Shown here: piece by piece, positions 5,950 through 6,738 of the stretch | How positions within the stretch are numbered: the first letter of the stretch is position 1 | Layout: each line of letters begins with the position of its first letter | Source: Zhenhengia stercoravium | Lineage (GTDB): Bacteria > Bacillota > Clostridia > Lachnospirales > Cellulosilyticaceae | DNA: 6,738 nucleotides | Assembly (NCBI GenBank): GCA_018883975.1 | Contig: JAHLFD010000082.1 | Location: forward strand, 1-6,738 | Reading direction: 5' to 3' | Program-made: the position numbers and the translations under genes | The notes under the pieces: model-generated | Database searches by the model: none | Told to the model about the DNA's origin: nothing | Seen by the model: the letters and a program-made list of their open reading frames with translations, nothing else

Positions 5950-6465
5950 TTAACGTTCAGCGTATTTCATAAAAACAGGTGAAATATATTTATAAGTCAC
6001 CATAATAAGTGCGCTTTCTATAGGAAGCATAAGGAAAGATTTAATAACACGAGTACTAATAAGCACCATGAAGGCCTTACCTGTAATCATAGAAAGCCAT
6101 AATGAATTTAAGAATAGCTGAACAATTAGAACAATGAGTAAATTACTTAAGACAATACGACTAATAGACAGCTTGTGGCCATAGAGCATCTTTCCATAAA
6201 TATAACCTGTTGCAAGGGCGCTTAAGGTAAAACCTGGGAAATAAGCACCTCCTGTTGGAAAGACGATGGCACCGATAAAATCGGCTAATGCTGCACCAAG
6301 GGCAGCAGAGCGTGGCCCAAAGAGCATTCCCATTATAACAATGGTAATAAAACCAAAGTTAATACGAATCAGTGGACCAAGATTAATACTAGCAAAGCGC
6401 ACTAAAACAATATTAAGTGCGACAAGTAGTGCAATAAGCACCATTTTATTTGATTTACGATTCAT
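5950..6465 (-). CDS. folT: Folate-specific ECF transporter S component (FolT)
   Basis: This 171-residue membrane protein is the substrate-binding subunit of an energy-coupling-factor transporter and binds folates at the outer face of the membrane. Transport requires the shared EcfA, EcfA' and EcfT module, which is not in this window. Recognisable features are about six hydrophobic segments, an AxxxA motif in the first helix (A12 to A16), which in S components contacts EcfT, the block INFGFITIVIMGMLFGPR (35-52), ADFIGAIVFPTGGAYFPGFT (61-80), and the C-terminal TRVIKSFLMLPIE (138-150), as I recall from the folate family. The start at 6465 is set by GGAGG (6476-6472), six bases upstream; the open frame runs 36 codons further, but that part is leader RNA. 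The THF riboswitch immediately upstream independently supports the folate assignment. It is a single-gene unit with its own promoter. Confidence 0.94.
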   Translation of the reverse strand: MNRKSNKMVLIALLVALNIVLVRFASINLGPLIRINFGFITIVIMGMLFGPRSAALGAALADFIGAIVFPTGGAYFPGFTLSALATGYIYGKMLYGHKLSISRIVLSNLLIVLIVQLFLNSLWLSMITGKAFMVLISTRVIKSFLMLPIESALIMVTYKYISPVFMKYAER

Positions 6466-6471
6466 AAAGCA

Positions 6472-6476
6472 CCTCC
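6472..6476 (-). promoter_or_regulatory. folT ribosome binding site
   Basis: GGAGG on the minus strand is six bases before the ATG at 6465 and directly follows a run of seven T (6483-6477). It decides the folT start. With the next four bases (GGAGGTGCT, 6476-6468) it can pair with AGCGCTCT (6501-6494), a possible off-state helix. Confidence 0.88.
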
Positions 6477-6504
6477 AAAAAAATGTGTATTGAAGAGCGC
6501 TGAC

Positions 6505-6607
6505 TTGGCAGCGGAATGCGACATAAGCACCGCAAGCATTAAGCTTTTCGTCTAGTGGCAACTTCCCGTCCAACTAGCACTTAACGCGCTTACATCTACT
6601 CTGCCAA
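6505..6607 (-). promoter_or_regulatory. Tetrahydrofolate (THF) riboswitch aptamer controlling folT
   Basis: On the minus strand the leader closes with P1, TTGGCAG (6607-6601) pairing with CTGCCAA (6511-6505). Inside are strings that I recognise from the THF riboswitch: GAGTAGATG, GCGTTAAGTG, GGACGGGA, GCGGTG and a GCATTCCGC close to the conserved GCATCCGC. Internal helices visible by eye are TAAGC (6592-6588) with GCTTA (6528-6524), CTAGT (6577-6573) with ACTAG (6556-6552), and AAGC (6546-6543) with GCTT (6537-6534). The class senses reduced folates and normally turns off folate transport or synthesis genes when THF is plentiful, which fits folT directly downstream. I see no hairpin abutting a T-run before folT, so control of translation is more likely than control of transcription. 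Confidence 0.93.
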
Positions 6608-6627
6608 CTGTCTATAGTGATAGTAGT

Positions 6628-6656
6628 ATTATATTCAAAAATTCATAAAGTTACAA
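6628..6656 (-). promoter_or_regulatory. Sigma-A promoter of the folT riboswitch transcript
   Basis: On the minus strand TTGTAA (6656-6651, four of six matches to the -35 consensus) is 17 bp from a perfect TATAAT (6633-6628). The start point would be near 6621, about 15 bases before the P1 stem of the THF aptamer. Confidence 0.78.
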
Positions 6657-6686
6657 GAATTGTTTGGCCTAAGTAGGCAGGTTTGG

Positions 6687-6714
6687 TTGACACTCTAAAT
6701 TGAAGGGACTATAA
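6687..6714 (+). promoter_or_regulatory. Divergent sigma-A promoter, cut by the contig end
   Basis: A perfect TTGACA (6687-6692) and a 17-bp spacer are followed by TATAA (6710-6714). The sixth base of the -10 is unknown because the adapter begins at 6715. The promoter points right, away from folT, towards a gene missing from this contig. An inverted repeat GCCTA-AG-TAGGC (6667-6678) just upstream of the -35 could be an operator. Confidence 0.65.
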
Positions 6715-6738
6715 CTGTCTCTTATACACATCTGACGC
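6715..6738 (+). other. Illumina Nextera adapter remnant (not genomic)
   Basis: The 19 bases CTGTCTCTTATACACATCT (6715-6733) are the reverse complement of the Tn5 mosaic end, and the next five (GACGC) continue into the Nextera read-1 adapter. This is untrimmed library sequence at a contig end. Nothing right of 6714 should be treated as biology. Confidence 0.97.

Noticed and set aside
6266..6493. Plus-strand open frame antisense to folT
   Set aside because: It overlaps folT and its ribosome site completely; its Pro/Arg/Lys-rich product has no family resemblance and no ribosome site.
6491..6513. Intrinsic terminator as expression platform of the THF riboswitch
   Set aside because: The only hairpin after the aptamer (CGCTG/CAGCG) has five pairs and is separated from the T7 run by about 14 bases, and the T-run touches the ribosome site. 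A translational switch fits better.
6715..6738. Resemblance to a transposon (Tn5) end
   Set aside because: The bases match the engineered mosaic end followed by the Nextera adapter, and they sit at the very end of the contig. This is library sequence, not a mobile element.
1..6738. CRISPR array, tRNA, rRNA, phage or defence cassette
   Set aside because: I saw no regularly spaced repeats, tRNA-like cloverleaf, rRNA segments or integrase/defence genes. The single HTH protein alone does not support a mobile or defence island.

Overview
The window looks like chromosomal DNA from a low-GC, Gram-positive anaerobe of the class Clostridia. The evidence is the AT-rich composition, strong GGAGG-type ribosome sites, TATAAT boxes and many hairpin-plus-T-run terminators. 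Gene content agrees: the C-terminal part of a giant acyl-CoA dehydratase activase typical of clostridial anaerobes, and a folT gene behind a tetrahydrofolate (THF) riboswitch. A Lachnospirales or Cellulosilyticum-like source is a guess only. The right end is a contig end: from 6715 the bases are Illumina Nextera adapter, so genomic sequence stops at about 6714.

Layout from left to right: (1) 2-1108, 3' part of the activase gene, plus strand, continuing off the left edge. (2) 1109-1535, an AT-rich gap with no convincing protein gene. Its right half holds an apparently complete small transcription unit of about 100 nt: an extended -10 box, two tandem hairpins and a strong terminator, with C-rich unpaired segments. 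(3) 1536-3281, ftsH, a membrane AAA+ zinc protease with an unusual run of six G in its ribosome site. (4) A 15-bp perfect bidirectional terminator, then a convergent small helix-turn-helix gene (3315-3527, minus) with its own promoter. (5) 3751-5870, a translationally coupled OmpR-type response regulator and sensor kinase, followed by another bidirectional terminator. (6) 5950-6465, folT on the minus strand, preceded by a THF riboswitch and a clear promoter. (7) Upstream of folT, a divergent sigma-A promoter points out of the contig and is cut by the adapter junction.

The genes are mostly separate units rather than one pathway: protein quality control (FtsH), signal transduction (the two-component pair), folate uptake under THF control, and an anaerobic electron-activation protein. 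No phage, transposon, CRISPR or defence system is visible. The most interesting signals are regulatory: the candidate C-rich small RNA, whose first loop is complementary to the ftsH ribosome site; a readable on/off switch downstream of the THF aptamer; and direct repeats where the two-component promoter should have a -35 box.
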